A stretch of DNA of 64,000 bases. Origin: Insolitispirillum peregrinum. Its GTDB lineage: Bacteria > Pseudomonadota > Alphaproteobacteria > Rhodospirillales > Rhodospirillaceae. Under the pieces are notes generated by a model that made no database searches, had not been told where the DNA came from, and saw only the letters and a list, made by a program, of their open reading frames with translations. Position numbers and translations under genes: made by a program. The stretch is from the NCBI RefSeq assembly GCF_042665255.1, contig NZ_JBHTCD010000015.1; one strand, written 5' to 3'. Shown piece by piece: positions 43,296 through 51,314 of the stretch (its first letter is position 1; each line of letters begins with the position of its first letter).

Positions 43296-46016
43296 TTATT
43301 CCCACACCCACTGGCCGTTTGCATTCATGTGGGCACGCTTGATAACCGCCCCTCCCGTGCTCGCAGCCGGAGTGCTGGAGGCGGGAGCCTTGGCGGCAGA
43401 AGAGCTGGTCGTCGGGCTGGCGGGGGCGGTGGTTGCCTTGGTGGCGGTCGTTTGCGTCGATGTGGCCTGAGTAGCGCGCTGGGCGATGGCCGCATTGCGT
43501 TCTGCCGCCTTGCGGTCGGCCTCTTCCCGTGCGGCCTGACGGGCAGAGGCCTTCTCCGCGGCCGCTTTTTCGGCAGCGAGTTTATCCGCTGTAGCCTTCT
43601 CGGCGGCTGCCTTTTGCGTGGCGGCCTTTTCAGCAGCGAGTTTCTCCGTTGCAGCCTTTTCGGCAGCGAGTTTATCCGCTGTAGCCTTCTCGGCGGCTGC
43701 CTTTTGCGTGGCGGCCTTTTCAGCAGCGAGCTTCTCCGTCGCAGCCTTTTCGGCGGCAAGCTTCTCTGCTGCAGCCTTCTCGGCAGCGAGTTTCTCCGTC
43801 GCAGCCTTTTCGGCGGCAAGCTTCTCTGCTGCAGCCTTTTCGGCGGCAAGCTTCTCTGCTGCAGCCTTTTCGGCGGCAAGCTTCTCTGCTGCAGCCTTCT
43901 CGGCGGCGAGTTTCTCCGTCGCAGCCTTTTCGGCAGCGAGCTTCTCTGCTGCGGCCTTTTCGGCAGCGAGCTTCTCCGCTGCGGCCTTTTCAGCAGCGAG
44001 CTTCTCCGCTGCGGCCTTTTCAGCAGCGAGCTTCTCTGCTGCGGCCTTTTCAGCAGCGAGCTTCTCTGCTGTAGCCTTTTCAGCAGCGAGCTTCTCCGCT
44101 ACGGCCTTTTCAGCAGCGAGCTTCTCTGCTGCGGCCTTTTCAGCAGCGAGTTTCTCCGCTGCGGCCTTTTCAGCAGCGAGTTTCTCCGCTGCGGCCTTTT
44201 CAGCAGCGAGTTTCTCCGCTGCGGCCTTTTCAGCAGCGAGTTTCTCCGCTGCGGCCTTTTCGGCGGCAAGCTTCTCCGCTGCGGCCTTTTCGGCGGCAAG
44301 CTTCTCCGCTGCGGCCTTTTCAGCAGCGAGCTTCTCCGCTGCGGCCTTTTCAGCAGCGAGCTTCTCCGCTGCAGCCTTTTCGGCGGCAAGCTTCTCTGCT
44401 GCAGCCTTTTCGGCAGCGAGCTTCTCCGCTGCAGCCTTTTCGGCGGCAAGCTTCTCCGCTGCGGCCTTTTCAGCAGCAAGCTTCTCCGCTGCGGCCTTTT
44501 CAGCAGCGAGCTTCTCCGTCGCAGCCTTTTCGGCGGCAAGCTTCTCTGCTGCGGCCTTTTCGGCAGCGAGCTTCTCCGTTGCGGCCTTTTCAGCAGCGAG
44601 CTTCTCTGCTGCGGCCTTTTCGGCGGCAAGCTTCTCCGCTGCGGCCTTTTCAGCGGCGAGCTTCTCCGTCGCAGCCTTTTCGGCGGCGAGTTTCTCCGCT
44701 GCGGCCTTTTCGGCGGCAAGCTTCTCTGCTGCGGCCTTTTCGGCGGCGAGCTTCTGAGCAGCAGCCTTTTCGGCGGCAAGCTTCTCCGCCGCCGCCTTGT
44801 CTGCCGCAAGTTTGGCAGCAATCTTTTCCGCCATCAGCCGCTCAACTGTTTCCTTGTTGGCAGCCATTTTTTCGGCAACGGCTTTCTTTTCGGCAGCCAG
44901 TTGTTCGGCAGCAGCCTTCTCGGCGGCTTCCTGTTCGGCGATCAGTCTGGCGGCTTCGGCCTGTTCTGCCGCCGCCTTGTCGGCGGCGGCCTTTTCAGCT
45001 GCAAGGCGGGTCTGTTCGTTCAGGGCTGCCTGTTGCTGTTCGATGCTGGGACCGCTTTGGGTCCAGGCGCGGAATGAGGTTCGGGGGCCGGGAGAGAGCA
45101 GGACATATCCGGCAACGGCGGCTCCGATCAATGTTCCCAGTCCCCCGGCTGCCCAGGCCAGCCGGTTGCTGTGGTGCTTTTGATGCGTATGTTTGGGGGC
45201 TGGAGTCGTGCCGTCAATGACCGCCTTGACGTGCATGGCCAGGACCTCGGGGGTACCGAGGCGACAGGCCATCTGCATCGATTTGGCGCACAGGGTATTC
45301 AAAAGCGCCGGGAAGCCACCGGAGGCATTGGTCAGCAGGGGAATGGCGTCGGGGGCAAAAACCGGGTTGGTGACACCGGGCAGGCGACTGTCGGCGAGAC
45401 GGTTGGCAATGTAATCGTCGATTTCCGTCTGGGTCAGCGGCGCGGTATTGAAGGAATAGCTGATGCCTTCCCGCACCTTTTCCATCGGCTTGGCAGCCAG
45501 CATGGCATCCAGCGCGGTTTGCCCGACCAGCAGAACATGCAGCAGGCGACCGTCTTCGTTTTCCAGCTCGGACAGGACCTTGACGGCTTCGAGGCCGGAC
45601 AGGCCAAGAGACTGGGCTTCGTCGATCACCAGAACGGACAGGCGCTGTGCCTTTTGCTGGGCAATCAGAAAGGTTCCCAGCGGTTCGAGCGGATTGGTCC
45701 CCGCCGGGACGGCAGGCAGGCCAAACGCCTGACAGACCATGCTGATCAGGCTGCGCCCCTGTGCCTGCGGAGCGGTCAGCAGGGCCAGTCTGGGGGCGGG
45801 GGTCTTTTGCAGCAGTTTGTGGATCAGCATGTAGGTGGTCAGCGTCTTGCCGCTGCCGACCGGTCCAACCAGCTTCAGCAGGCCACCATCCTTCAGCAGG
45901 GCCTGTTCCAGCAACTGCAACAGCCGGACGGAATGGGCCGTGGGGAAATAATGGTCCAGGGTCGGTCGCAGGAAGAAAGGATGCTCACGCAGACCAAAGT
46001 GCGACAGGTATGACAT
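43296..46016 (-). CDS. ExeA-like AAA ATPase with TM segment and TolA-like repeat tail
   Basis: 906 residues in three parts. Residues 1-270 are an ExeA/GspA-type AAA ATPase: YLSHFGLREHPFFLRPTLDHY, Walker A GPVGSGKT (51-58), Walker B VLVIDEAQ (128-135) and GQTAL sensor. A membrane helix follows at about 287-307. The rest is a predicted periplasmic helical rod of Ala, Glu, Lys and Leu, dominated by about 40 copies of a 10-residue unit (AAEKLAAEKA type). A short C-terminal globular or peptidoglycan-facing end closes it (AHMNANGQWVWE). ExeA with ExeB helps insert the type II secretin through peptidoglycan, so a cell-wall-spanning role is plausible. It stands alone here. Confidence 0.85.
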   Translation of the reverse strand: MSYLSHFGLREHPFFLRPTLDHYFPTAHSVRLLQLLEQALLKDGGLLKLVGPVGSGKTLTTYMLIHKLLQKTPAPRLALLTAPQAQGRSLISMVCQAFGLPAVPAGTNPLEPLGTFLIAQQKAQRLSVLVIDEAQSLGLSGLEAVKVLSELENEDGRLLHVLLVGQTALDAMLAAKPMEKVREGISYSFNTAPLTQTEIDDYIANRLADSRLPGVTNPVFAPDAIPLLTNASGGFPALLNTLCAKSMQMACRLGTPEVLAMHVKAVIDGTTPAPKHTHQKHHSNRLAWAAGGLGTLIGAAVAGYVLLSPGPRTSFRAWTQSGPSIEQQQAALNEQTRLAAEKAAADKAAAEQAEAARLIAEQEAAEKAAAEQLAAEKKAVAEKMAANKETVERLMAEKIAAKLAADKAAAEKLAAEKAAAQKLAAEKAAAEKLAAEKAAAEKLAAEKAATEKLAAEKAAAEKLAAEKAAAEKLAAEKAATEKLAAEKAAAEKLAAEKAATEKLAAEKAAAEKLAAEKAAAEKLAAEKAAAEKLAAEKAAAEKLAAEKAAAEKLAAEKAAAEKLAAEKAAAEKLAAEKAAAEKLAAEKAAAEKLAAEKAAAEKLAAEKAAAEKLAAEKAAAEKLAAEKAAAEKLAAEKAVAEKLAAEKATAEKLAAEKAAAEKLAAEKAAAEKLAAEKAAAEKLAAEKAAAEKLAAEKAATEKLAAEKAAAEKLAAEKAAAEKLAAEKAAAEKLAAEKAATEKLAAEKAAAEKLAAEKAATEKLAAEKAATQKAAAEKATADKLAAEKAATEKLAAEKAATQKAAAEKATADKLAAEKAAAEKASARQAAREEADRKAAERNAAIAQRATQATSTQTTATKATTAPASPTTSSSAAKAPASSTPAASTGGAVIKRAHMNANGQWVWE
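43550..44800. repeat. 30-bp tandem repeat array (about 40 units)
   Basis: Units of exactly 30 bp, such as GCGGCCTTTTCAGCAGCGAG plus CTTCTCCGCT on the plus strand, run head to tail inside the ATPase gene. Unit variants (CAGCAGCGAG, CGGCGGCAAG, CTCCGCT, CTCTGCT) are mixed in short runs. Because 30 is divisible by three, gain or loss of units keeps the frame. The array also leaves other frames open, producing long false reading frames on the plus strand. Confidence 0.95.
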
Positions 46017-46386
46017 GTATCAAACGTCCTGCAATGATCGCCGGCCGCCACAGGGCACAGCAGCCCTGCGCTGAAAGGAGACTCTCACCGCTTGTCTGAC
46101 CATCGCCTTTGTCTCCCCCGGCTTTGCGCCTGCTTTCCCACCGGCTATTCGCCATTCTGATCTGCGCCAACTGTACGGGAAAAGGGCGGGATGAGCAACG
46201 ACAGCCACCGTAAGCAAGGGGGAGCAGTGGCTGTCAATGGAGCAGAGGGATGGGGGAAATGATAAAAAACGAAGGAAAACGAGGGGGAGCCGGTGTGTTT
46301 CCCGTCACTGACAGGGGAAATTCTTTTCCCGAAAGATCGTCAATGGCGAGACATATTTCAGACATAACATCCCGTGGTGGTTGGGC
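46017..46386. other. Intergenic region upstream of the ATPase gene
   Basis: About 370 bases without a convincing gene, between the start of the ExeA-like gene and the end of the aminotransferase gene (both minus strand). It must hold the promoter for the ATPase gene. The stretch 46250-46350 is purine-rich on the plus strand. I see no strong hairpin or palindrome. Confidence 0.5.
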
Positions 46387-47532
46387 TCATATGGCCTTTT
46401 CGACCGCAAAGCACACCACATCAATAATCCGGGACTGGTCCTGCTCGCCGAGGTAGGGGTGCATCGGCAGGCTTACGACCTCTGCCGCCAGTTGTTCCGA
46501 AACCGGGCATCCCAGCGGGGCCTGTGGATAGTGGGCGTAGCCGCTTTGGCGGTGCAGCGGGATTGGATAGTAGACCATGGTCGGAACGCCCTGCGCTTTG
46601 CAGGCCGCCATCATTTGGTCCCGCTGCGCAACCCGCAGGGTGTACTGCGCCCATGCCGATTGATATCCCGCCGGAACGGTCGGGGTGATGATGCTGTTCG
46701 GGCAACGGTCCTGAAAGGCGGCGGTATAGCGCGCTGCGATCCGGTCACGGGCGGCCAGTTCGTCGGCAAAAATGGCCAGTTTCTCGCTGAGGATGGCCGC
46801 TTGCAGGGTGTCCAGACGGGAATTCAGGCCAATGGCGACGTTGTCGTATTTGTCCTGCCCCTTGCCGTGGAACCGCAGGGAGCGCAGGCGGGTAGCCAAC
46901 TGGTCATCATCGGTCAGGACGGCCCCGCCGTCACCATAGCATCCCAGCGGTTTGGCCGGGAAAAAGCTGGTGGCGGTCGCCTGACCAAAGGTTCCGGCGC
47001 GGCGGTCATTGATCGCGCCGCCAAACCCCTGAGCGGCATCGGCCAGAACCAGCAGGCCCAGATCCTCGGCCAGTGGCAGCAGGGTGTCATAGTCAGATGG
47101 CAGGCCGAACAGATCGACCGGGATCACCGCCCTGGGACGCAGGCCCAGCGCACGGGCGTGGGCGACGGCCCCGTGCAGGCTGGCCGGGTCAATGTCAAAG
47201 GTTTCGGGCTGGACGTCAACGAACACCGGCGTCGCCCCCAGCAGGGCCGGGGCCTCGGCGCTGGCGATGAAGGTGAACGAGGGCACAAACACCGCATCTC
47301 CGGGGCCAATTCCCCAGGCCATCAGCGGCAACATCAGGGCATCGGTGCCGTTGGCGCAGGAAATGACATGGCGGGCACCGCAAAACTCCGCCAGCTGGCG
47401 TTCAAAGTCCGCCACCTGACGGCCCATGATGTAGGCGCCTTCGCGCAGGACAGTGTCAATGGCAAGACCCAGGCGGTCACCAAGGCGGGCCTGTTGGGCG
47501 GCGAGATCAATAAACGGCAGCGGCTGGGTCAT
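46387..47532 (-). CDS. wlbC: Sugar aminotransferase (DegT/DnrJ/EryC1, WlbC/WbpE-like)
   Basis: PLP aminotransferase of 381 residues from the ATG at 47532 (MTQPLPFIDLAAQQARLGD). Family marks are CANGTDALML, PVDLFGLPSDYD, DAAQGFGGAINDRRAGTFG and the PLP lysine in SFFPAKPLGCYGDGG. Together with the acetyltransferase and dehydrogenase upstream it matches the route to UDP-2,3-diacetamido-2,3-dideoxy-glucuronic acid, where this enzyme aminates C3. It overlaps the acetyltransferase stop by four bases. The exact sugar is inferred from the gene trio. Confidence 0.88.
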   Translation of the reverse strand: MTQPLPFIDLAAQQARLGDRLGLAIDTVLREGAYIMGRQVADFERQLAEFCGARHVISCANGTDALMLPLMAWGIGPGDAVFVPSFTFIASAEAPALLGATPVFVDVQPETFDIDPASLHGAVAHARALGLRPRAVIPVDLFGLPSDYDTLLPLAEDLGLLVLADAAQGFGGAINDRRAGTFGQATATSFFPAKPLGCYGDGGAVLTDDDQLATRLRSLRFHGKGQDKYDNVAIGLNSRLDTLQAAILSEKLAIFADELAARDRIAARYTAAFQDRCPNSIITPTVPAGYQSAWAQYTLRVAQRDQMMAACKAQGVPTMVYYPIPLHRQSGYAHYPQAPLGCPVSEQLAAEVVSLPMHPYLGEQDQSRIIDVVCFAVEKAI

Positions 47533-48113
47533 TCGGGGGATATCTCTTCCAGACAATCCGGGGCAGTCAGACGATAGCGGCGGCCTTCCCGTGGGCAGAC
47601 CAGATCCGGGCCAAGTTTCTCCCCGGCGTGACTCATCCAGCCGATCTGGCGGGCGGGGACACCCACCATCAGGGCATGGGCCGGGACATCGCGCTTGACC
47701 ACCGTTCCGGCCCCGATGAAGGCATACGGGCCGATGGTGACGCCGCAGACGATGGTGCAGTTGGCCCCCAGGGTGGCCCCGCGCCGGACCCGTGTCGGGC
47801 GGTATTCGTCCTTGCGCGAGACATGGGCGCGGGGGTTGTAGACGTTGGTGAACACCATGCTGGGGCCGCAGAAAACGTCGTCTTCCAGCTCGACGTCATC
47901 ATAAACCGAGACGTTGTTCTGGATGCGCACACCGTTGCCGATGCGCACCTTGCCGGCGACAAAGACATTCTGCCCCAGCGAGCAGTTTTCCCCGATGCTG
48001 GCACCGGCGCAGACATGCACCCAGTGCCAGACGGCAGTACCCGCACCAAGGCGGGCCCCGTCATCGACGATGGCTGTCGGGTGGATTTTGACCGCAGGTT
48101 TGCTGTCGTCCAT
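47529..48113 (-). CDS. wlbB: Sugar N-acetyltransferase (WlbB/WbpD-like)
   Basis: Left-handed beta-helix acetyltransferase of 194 residues. Hexapeptide turns run from IHPTAIVDDGARLGAGTAVW through GENCSLGQNVFV to LGANCTIVCGVTIGPYAFIGAG. The family insert MVFTNVYNPRAHVSRKDEYR and the catalytic region match WlbB/WbpD, which acetylate the 3-amino group of UDP-GlcNAcA derivatives. It lies nine bases after the dehydrogenase gene and overlaps the aminotransferase gene. Confidence 0.9.
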   Translation of the reverse strand: MDDSKPAVKIHPTAIVDDGARLGAGTAVWHWVHVCAGASIGENCSLGQNVFVAGKVRIGNGVRIQNNVSVYDDVELEDDVFCGPSMVFTNVYNPRAHVSRKDEYRPTRVRRGATLGANCTIVCGVTIGPYAFIGAGTVVKRDVPAHALMVGVPARQIGWMSHAGEKLGPDLVCPREGRRYRLTAPDCLEEISPE

Positions 48114-48122
48114 CGCCGGGGG

Positions 48123-49070
48123 TTACTCCGCGACCTGACGGCAGAACGGGTGGTAGTCTCCGCTCAGGCCCTTGGGAGTGGTTTGGCGGATCTGGTGGAC
48201 GGTTTCGATGCAGGCGCGGGCTTCTTCCAGACCAAAACCGCCGCCGGACAGGATGTGGCGATAGCTGTCGGTGTGCAGGTCGGTGAAGCCTTCGGAAAAT
48301 TCCAGCTCTTCCCCGGCAATGGTGATCGAGCGATAGGTGCGCTTGCCGCTGGCCTTGGCATCAGGCGGCAGATAATCGGCATTGATCGACAGGAACCAGC
48401 GCACCCGCGCCTGACGGTAGGTCAGCATGCCAGCGGCCACATCGGCCTTGTGCAGATGGACAACGCTGTCTTGTTGCGGACCAAACACCCAGCCCAGCAT
48501 GTCAAAGAAATGTACGCCGATGTTGGTGGCAATGCCACCGGACTTGGCCAGATCGCCCTTCCAGCTGATGTCGTACCACTTCCCGCGCGAGGTCAGGTAG
48601 GTCAGATCGACGTCAAACACCTGATCGGCCGGAGCGGCGGCGATTTTTTCGCGCAGCGCCACAATGGCCGGATGCAGGCGGAGCTGCAGGATGTTGTACA
48701 GGCGCTTGCCGGTTTCGCGTTCGATTTCGGCCAGACCATCAATGTTCCACGGGTTCAGCACCAGCGGCTTTTCACAGATCGCATCGGCCCCGGAACGCAA
48801 GGCAAAGCGGATGTGGGCATCATGCAGGTAGTTGGGCGAGCAGATGGCGACATAATCCAGCCCGGCCCCCTTGCGGCGGAGCTTGTCAATGTGGCGGTCA
48901 AAGCGTTCGAATTCGGTGAAGAAGCTGGCTTCGGGGAAAAAGCTGTCGATGATGCCGACGCTGTCGCTGGGATCGAGGGCGGCAACCAGATCGTTGTTGG
49001 TGTCGCGGATTGCTTTCATGTGACGGGGAGCAATATAGCCAGCGGCACCGATCAGACCAAAAGACTTCAT
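48123..49070 (-). CDS. wlbA: Gfo/Idh/MocA dehydrogenase (WlbA/WbpB-like)
   Basis: NAD-dependent UDP-GlcNAc-uronate 3-dehydrogenase candidate, 315 residues. The Rossmann start is KSFGLIGAAGYIAPRHMKAI, followed by VAICSPNYLHDAHIRFAL and the EKPLVLNP motif; YLTSRGKWYDISWKGDLAKSGG is characteristic of WlbA. It is the first gene of the trio and would oxidise C3 before amination and acetylation. Its start faces sufE across 197 bases. Confidence 0.9.
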   Translation of the reverse strand: MKSFGLIGAAGYIAPRHMKAIRDTNNDLVAALDPSDSVGIIDSFFPEASFFTEFERFDRHIDKLRRKGAGLDYVAICSPNYLHDAHIRFALRSGADAICEKPLVLNPWNIDGLAEIERETGKRLYNILQLRLHPAIVALREKIAAAPADQVFDVDLTYLTSRGKWYDISWKGDLAKSGGIATNIGVHFFDMLGWVFGPQQDSVVHLHKADVAAGMLTYRQARVRWFLSINADYLPPDAKASGKRTYRSITIAGEELEFSEGFTDLHTDSYRHILSGGGFGLEEARACIETVHQIRQTTPKGLSGDYHPFCRQVAE

Positions 49071-49267
49071 GATTCGTAAAACGCCATTCCGCTAGGGCGC
49101 AAGGGTGCGCCGGGGGCTGCAAGGAGGTTCGACCTTAAAACTTTGGGTCGCGCCGTTCAAGACAGACCATGCCCCGGTAACATTCCGTCCGTCCGCGGGA
49201 TTTGCGCTTGCCGGGCAGAGGCGCTATACCGAAGGCCTTCAGGTAGATGAGGGGAGATTCTGGGCGG

Positions 49268-49699
49268 ATGAGCGGGACGATGACACTCGATGAACTGGCG
49301 GACAATTTTTCCCTGTTTGATGACTGGGAAGACCGCTACCGCTACATCATTGACCTTGGCAAGAAAATGACGCCGCTGCCGGACAGTGCCAAGGTGCAGG
49401 CCAACAAGGTCGAAGGCTGTATCAGTCAGGTCTGGCTGACCAGTCAGATTGAGGGCACCGGCGCGCAGGCAGTGCTGACCTTTCAGGCGGATTCGGATGC
49501 CCACATCGTGCGCGGCTTGCTGGCAATCCTGCTGATCCTGTTTTCGGGCAAAACGGCGCAGCAGATTGCCGCCATTGACGCTGATCACGAACTGGCCAAG
49601 CTGGATCTGGACCAGCACATCAGCCCCAACCGCCGCAACGGGGTGGCCAGTGTGGTGCGGGTGATTCAGGGGACGGCGCGGCGTTTGCTGGCTGCCTGA
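49268..49699 (+). CDS. sufE: Cysteine desulfuration protein SufE
   Basis: Accepts persulfide sulfur from SufS and passes it to the SufBCD scaffold for Fe-S assembly. The product of 143 residues has FSLFDDWEDRYRYIIDLGKK at the start and the active cysteine in KVEGCISQVW. RGLLAILLILFSGK and ISPNRRNGVASVV are also typical. I chose the ATG at 49268 with an upstream GGGGAG; the ATG at 49280 is a close alternative. No other suf gene is near. Confidence 0.94.
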   Translation: MSGTMTLDELADNFSLFDDWEDRYRYIIDLGKKMTPLPDSAKVQANKVEGCISQVWLTSQIEGTGAQAVLTFQADSDAHIVRGLLAILLILFSGKTAQQIAAIDADHELAKLDLDQHISPNRRNGVASVVRVIQGTARRLLAA

Positions 49700-49784
49700 C
49701 CTGCTCTTTCCTTGTTGGCGTAACAGTGTTTCTGCCCCCGTCGAGCCATCTGCTCCGGGGGCATTTCTTTTTGTTCGACGGTAT

Positions 49785-49804
49785 ACCTACGGGGGTCCGT
49801 AGGT
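49785..49804. promoter_or_regulatory. lux-box-like 20 bp palindrome
   Basis: ACCTACGG (49785-49792), a four-base centre and CCGTAGGT (49797-49804) form a perfect palindrome. Its length and its outer ACCT/AGGT match the classical 20 bp LuxR-type box. It lies 65 bases before the autoinducer synthase start, the expected place for autoinduction. Confidence 0.65.
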
Positions 49805-49869
49805 GTGCGCGCCAGCCGGGGCTGGCAGTCTCTGGGCAGTTGCTTCTGCCGGATTGCGAGAGACGAACG

Positions 49870-50499
49870 ATGATTGATTGCGTCACCCTTGCCACCTCCC
49901 ATCTGTTCGGGGATGCCCTGGCCGCCCAGCACCGCCTGCGGTATCGCGTGTTTATCGAGCGTCAGCAGTGGGATGTCCCGCACTGGCAACAGATGGAATA
50001 CGACCAGTACGACACTCCGGCGGCATCCTACCTGATTTACCGTGATGAGCAGGGTGAGGCCCGTGGCGTGTCTCGCATGAGCCCGACCACTCGTCCCTAC
50101 ATGTTGAAAGACGTGTGGCCGGACATGGTTTCGGCCGAGGATCTGCCGTGCTCCTCGCTGGTGTGGGAAGGGACGCGGATCGGTATCGACCGTGATCTTT
50201 CCCCTGCCGAACGCCGCCGTGTGCTTGGCGAGCTGGTCTGTGCCTATGCTGAATTCGGGCTGGCGCATGGGGTTGAATGGATCATCGGCGTCATGCCGAC
50301 CCTGATTATCCGGTCCTTGTTCGAGCGTTCCGGCTGGCATGTCGAATTGCTGGGAGAGCCGCGCGTGCTGGGGGGCGACAAGGTGCGTGCCGGCAAGCTG
50401 CGGGTTGATCAGGCGACGCTGGAACGGGCCCGGACCTTCTTCGGCATCGAAGGCCCGATCCTGCGACTGGGCGCTGATCTGATGAAGGAGGTCGCATGA
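49870..50499 (+). CDS. luxI: LuxI-family acyl-homoserine lactone synthase
   Basis: Predicted to make an acyl-homoserine lactone signal from S-adenosylmethionine and an acyl carrier. The ATG at 49870 gives 209 residues. The residues invariant in LuxI proteins are at their usual positions: Arg24, Phe28, Trp34, Asp45, Asp48 and Arg69, with Glu100 and Arg103 three places later than in the reference numbering. EYDQYDTPAASYL and PTTRPYMLKDVWP are strong family segments. No LuxR regulator is in the window. Two small genes follow, the first overlapping by four bases. Acyl chain length cannot be read from the sequence. Confidence 0.93.
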   Translation: MIDCVTLATSHLFGDALAAQHRLRYRVFIERQQWDVPHWQQMEYDQYDTPAASYLIYRDEQGEARGVSRMSPTTRPYMLKDVWPDMVSAEDLPCSSLVWEGTRIGIDRDLSPAERRRVLGELVCAYAEFGLAHGVEWIIGVMPTLIIRSLFERSGWHVELLGEPRVLGGDKVRAGKLRVDQATLERARTFFGIEGPILRLGADLMKEVA

Positions 50500-50744
50500 T
50501 CCACCATTCTGCCAGCCTCGCGAGCGGGCAGGGCGAGGAGGGGGCTGCCGCGGCATTGTCTCAGGATGAAGCCGGGGAACGGGCGATGGCGTTGGTTCCG
50601 GGTCTGAGCTTTCTGGTCCGGCAGGCCCACTGCGACGGGTTGGATCAGGTGTCGCAAATTCTTGCCGGTGCCCTGGAAGGGGTCATGCGCTGGATCGAAG
50701 AGGAGAATGTTCATGGGCGATCACTTACTCAAGAACGTCATTAG
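50496..50744 (+). CDS. Small hypothetical protein coupled to luxI
   Basis: 82 residues, not recognised. The ATG at 50496 overlaps the luxI stop (ATGA), so translation is probably coupled. The N-terminal third is Ala-, Gly- and Gln-rich (ASGQGEEGAAAALSQDEAG), and the rest looks helical (LSFLVRQAHCDGLDQVSQIL, then AGALEGVMRWIEEENV). No signal peptide or membrane segment. It overlaps the next small gene by 32 bases. Confidence 0.6.
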   Translation: MIHHSASLASGQGEEGAAAALSQDEAGERAMALVPGLSFLVRQAHCDGLDQVSQILAGALEGVMRWIEEENVHGRSLTQERH

Positions 50745-50934
50745 GCGCTCGGAGGTTTTGCTGGATCGTGCTGACGATCCGGCGAGGGATACGTTTAGCG
50801 AAGCGCGGGCGTTGCAGAACTGCTTGCGCTACCTGTTGCGGGATGCCAGTGAATTGCGGCTGGACATGACATCCCGTCTGCTGGCTGCCGCGATCGAAGC
50901 CGTCGATACCGAGCTGCAGTCACGGCAAAACTGA
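50713..50934 (+). CDS. Small helical hypothetical protein, third gene of the luxI operon
   Basis: 73 residues from the ATG at 50713 (MGDHLLKNVIRRSEVLLDRA), which follows GAAGAGGAG. It is charged and helical throughout, with the middle LQNCLRYLLRDASELRLDMT and the end LLAAAIEAVDTELQSRQN. It is not recognised. Its start lies inside the preceding gene in another frame, and a terminator follows 33 bases after its stop, closing the operon. Confidence 0.6.
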   Translation: MGDHLLKNVIRRSEVLLDRADDPARDTFSEARALQNCLRYLLRDASELRLDMTSRLLAAAIEAVDTELQSRQN

Positions 50935-50967
50935 TCGGCAGCAGGGGTATTGCGAGAGGATTGTCAG

Positions 50968-51005
50968 GCCCGAGCGGGAGGTTTCTTCCTCTGCTCGGGC
51001 TTTTT
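50968..51005 (+). terminator. Terminator of the luxI operon
   Basis: GCCCGAGC (50968-50975) and GCTCGGGC (50993-51000) form the stem, with an inner GGGAGG/TTCCTC pairing, followed by TTTTT. Confidence 0.92.
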
Positions 51006-51314
51006 GTTTCGGGAGATGCGAGCAAGGGCCGGTGGACACCGTTCGGCTGATTTTGCCGATCCCCGAAAATAAGGGGGGGGCTTTAGGTCTATGGAATCAT
51101 TCCCTTTTCGTCCCGCAACACCGTATGCGAGGGTGGGCATTTCTTGCCTATCTTGATGTAATCTACTGCAAAAATTTCCTAGCCTATTGATTTCGCAATT
51201 TTTTTATCGAAAGCAGCGCCGGATTTCTCCGTCTCCCCCGTATTAGACACAGTTCAGCACCACACCGCATGGTTTGTGGGATGCCACAAGCCTCACGCGA
51301 CGGGAGCCAGTGTT
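51006..51314. other. Intergenic region before the ECF sigma factor gene
   Basis: A region of about 300 bases without a gene. Its middle (51100-51220) is clearly AT-rich compared with the surroundings, including a run of seven T near 51200, and likely contains the sigma-factor promoter. I could not fix promoter boxes with confidence. Confidence 0.45.

Noticed and set aside
43550..44800. CRISPR array
   Set aside because: The 30-bp units are directly adjacent with no spacers and lie inside a coding frame.
43221..45077. Long plus-strand reading frame (over 600 codons) rich in Cys, Leu and Phe across the repeat array, plus another nested one
   Set aside because: It is produced by the 30-bp repeat being open in several frames; the minus-strand ExeA-like gene explains the DNA.
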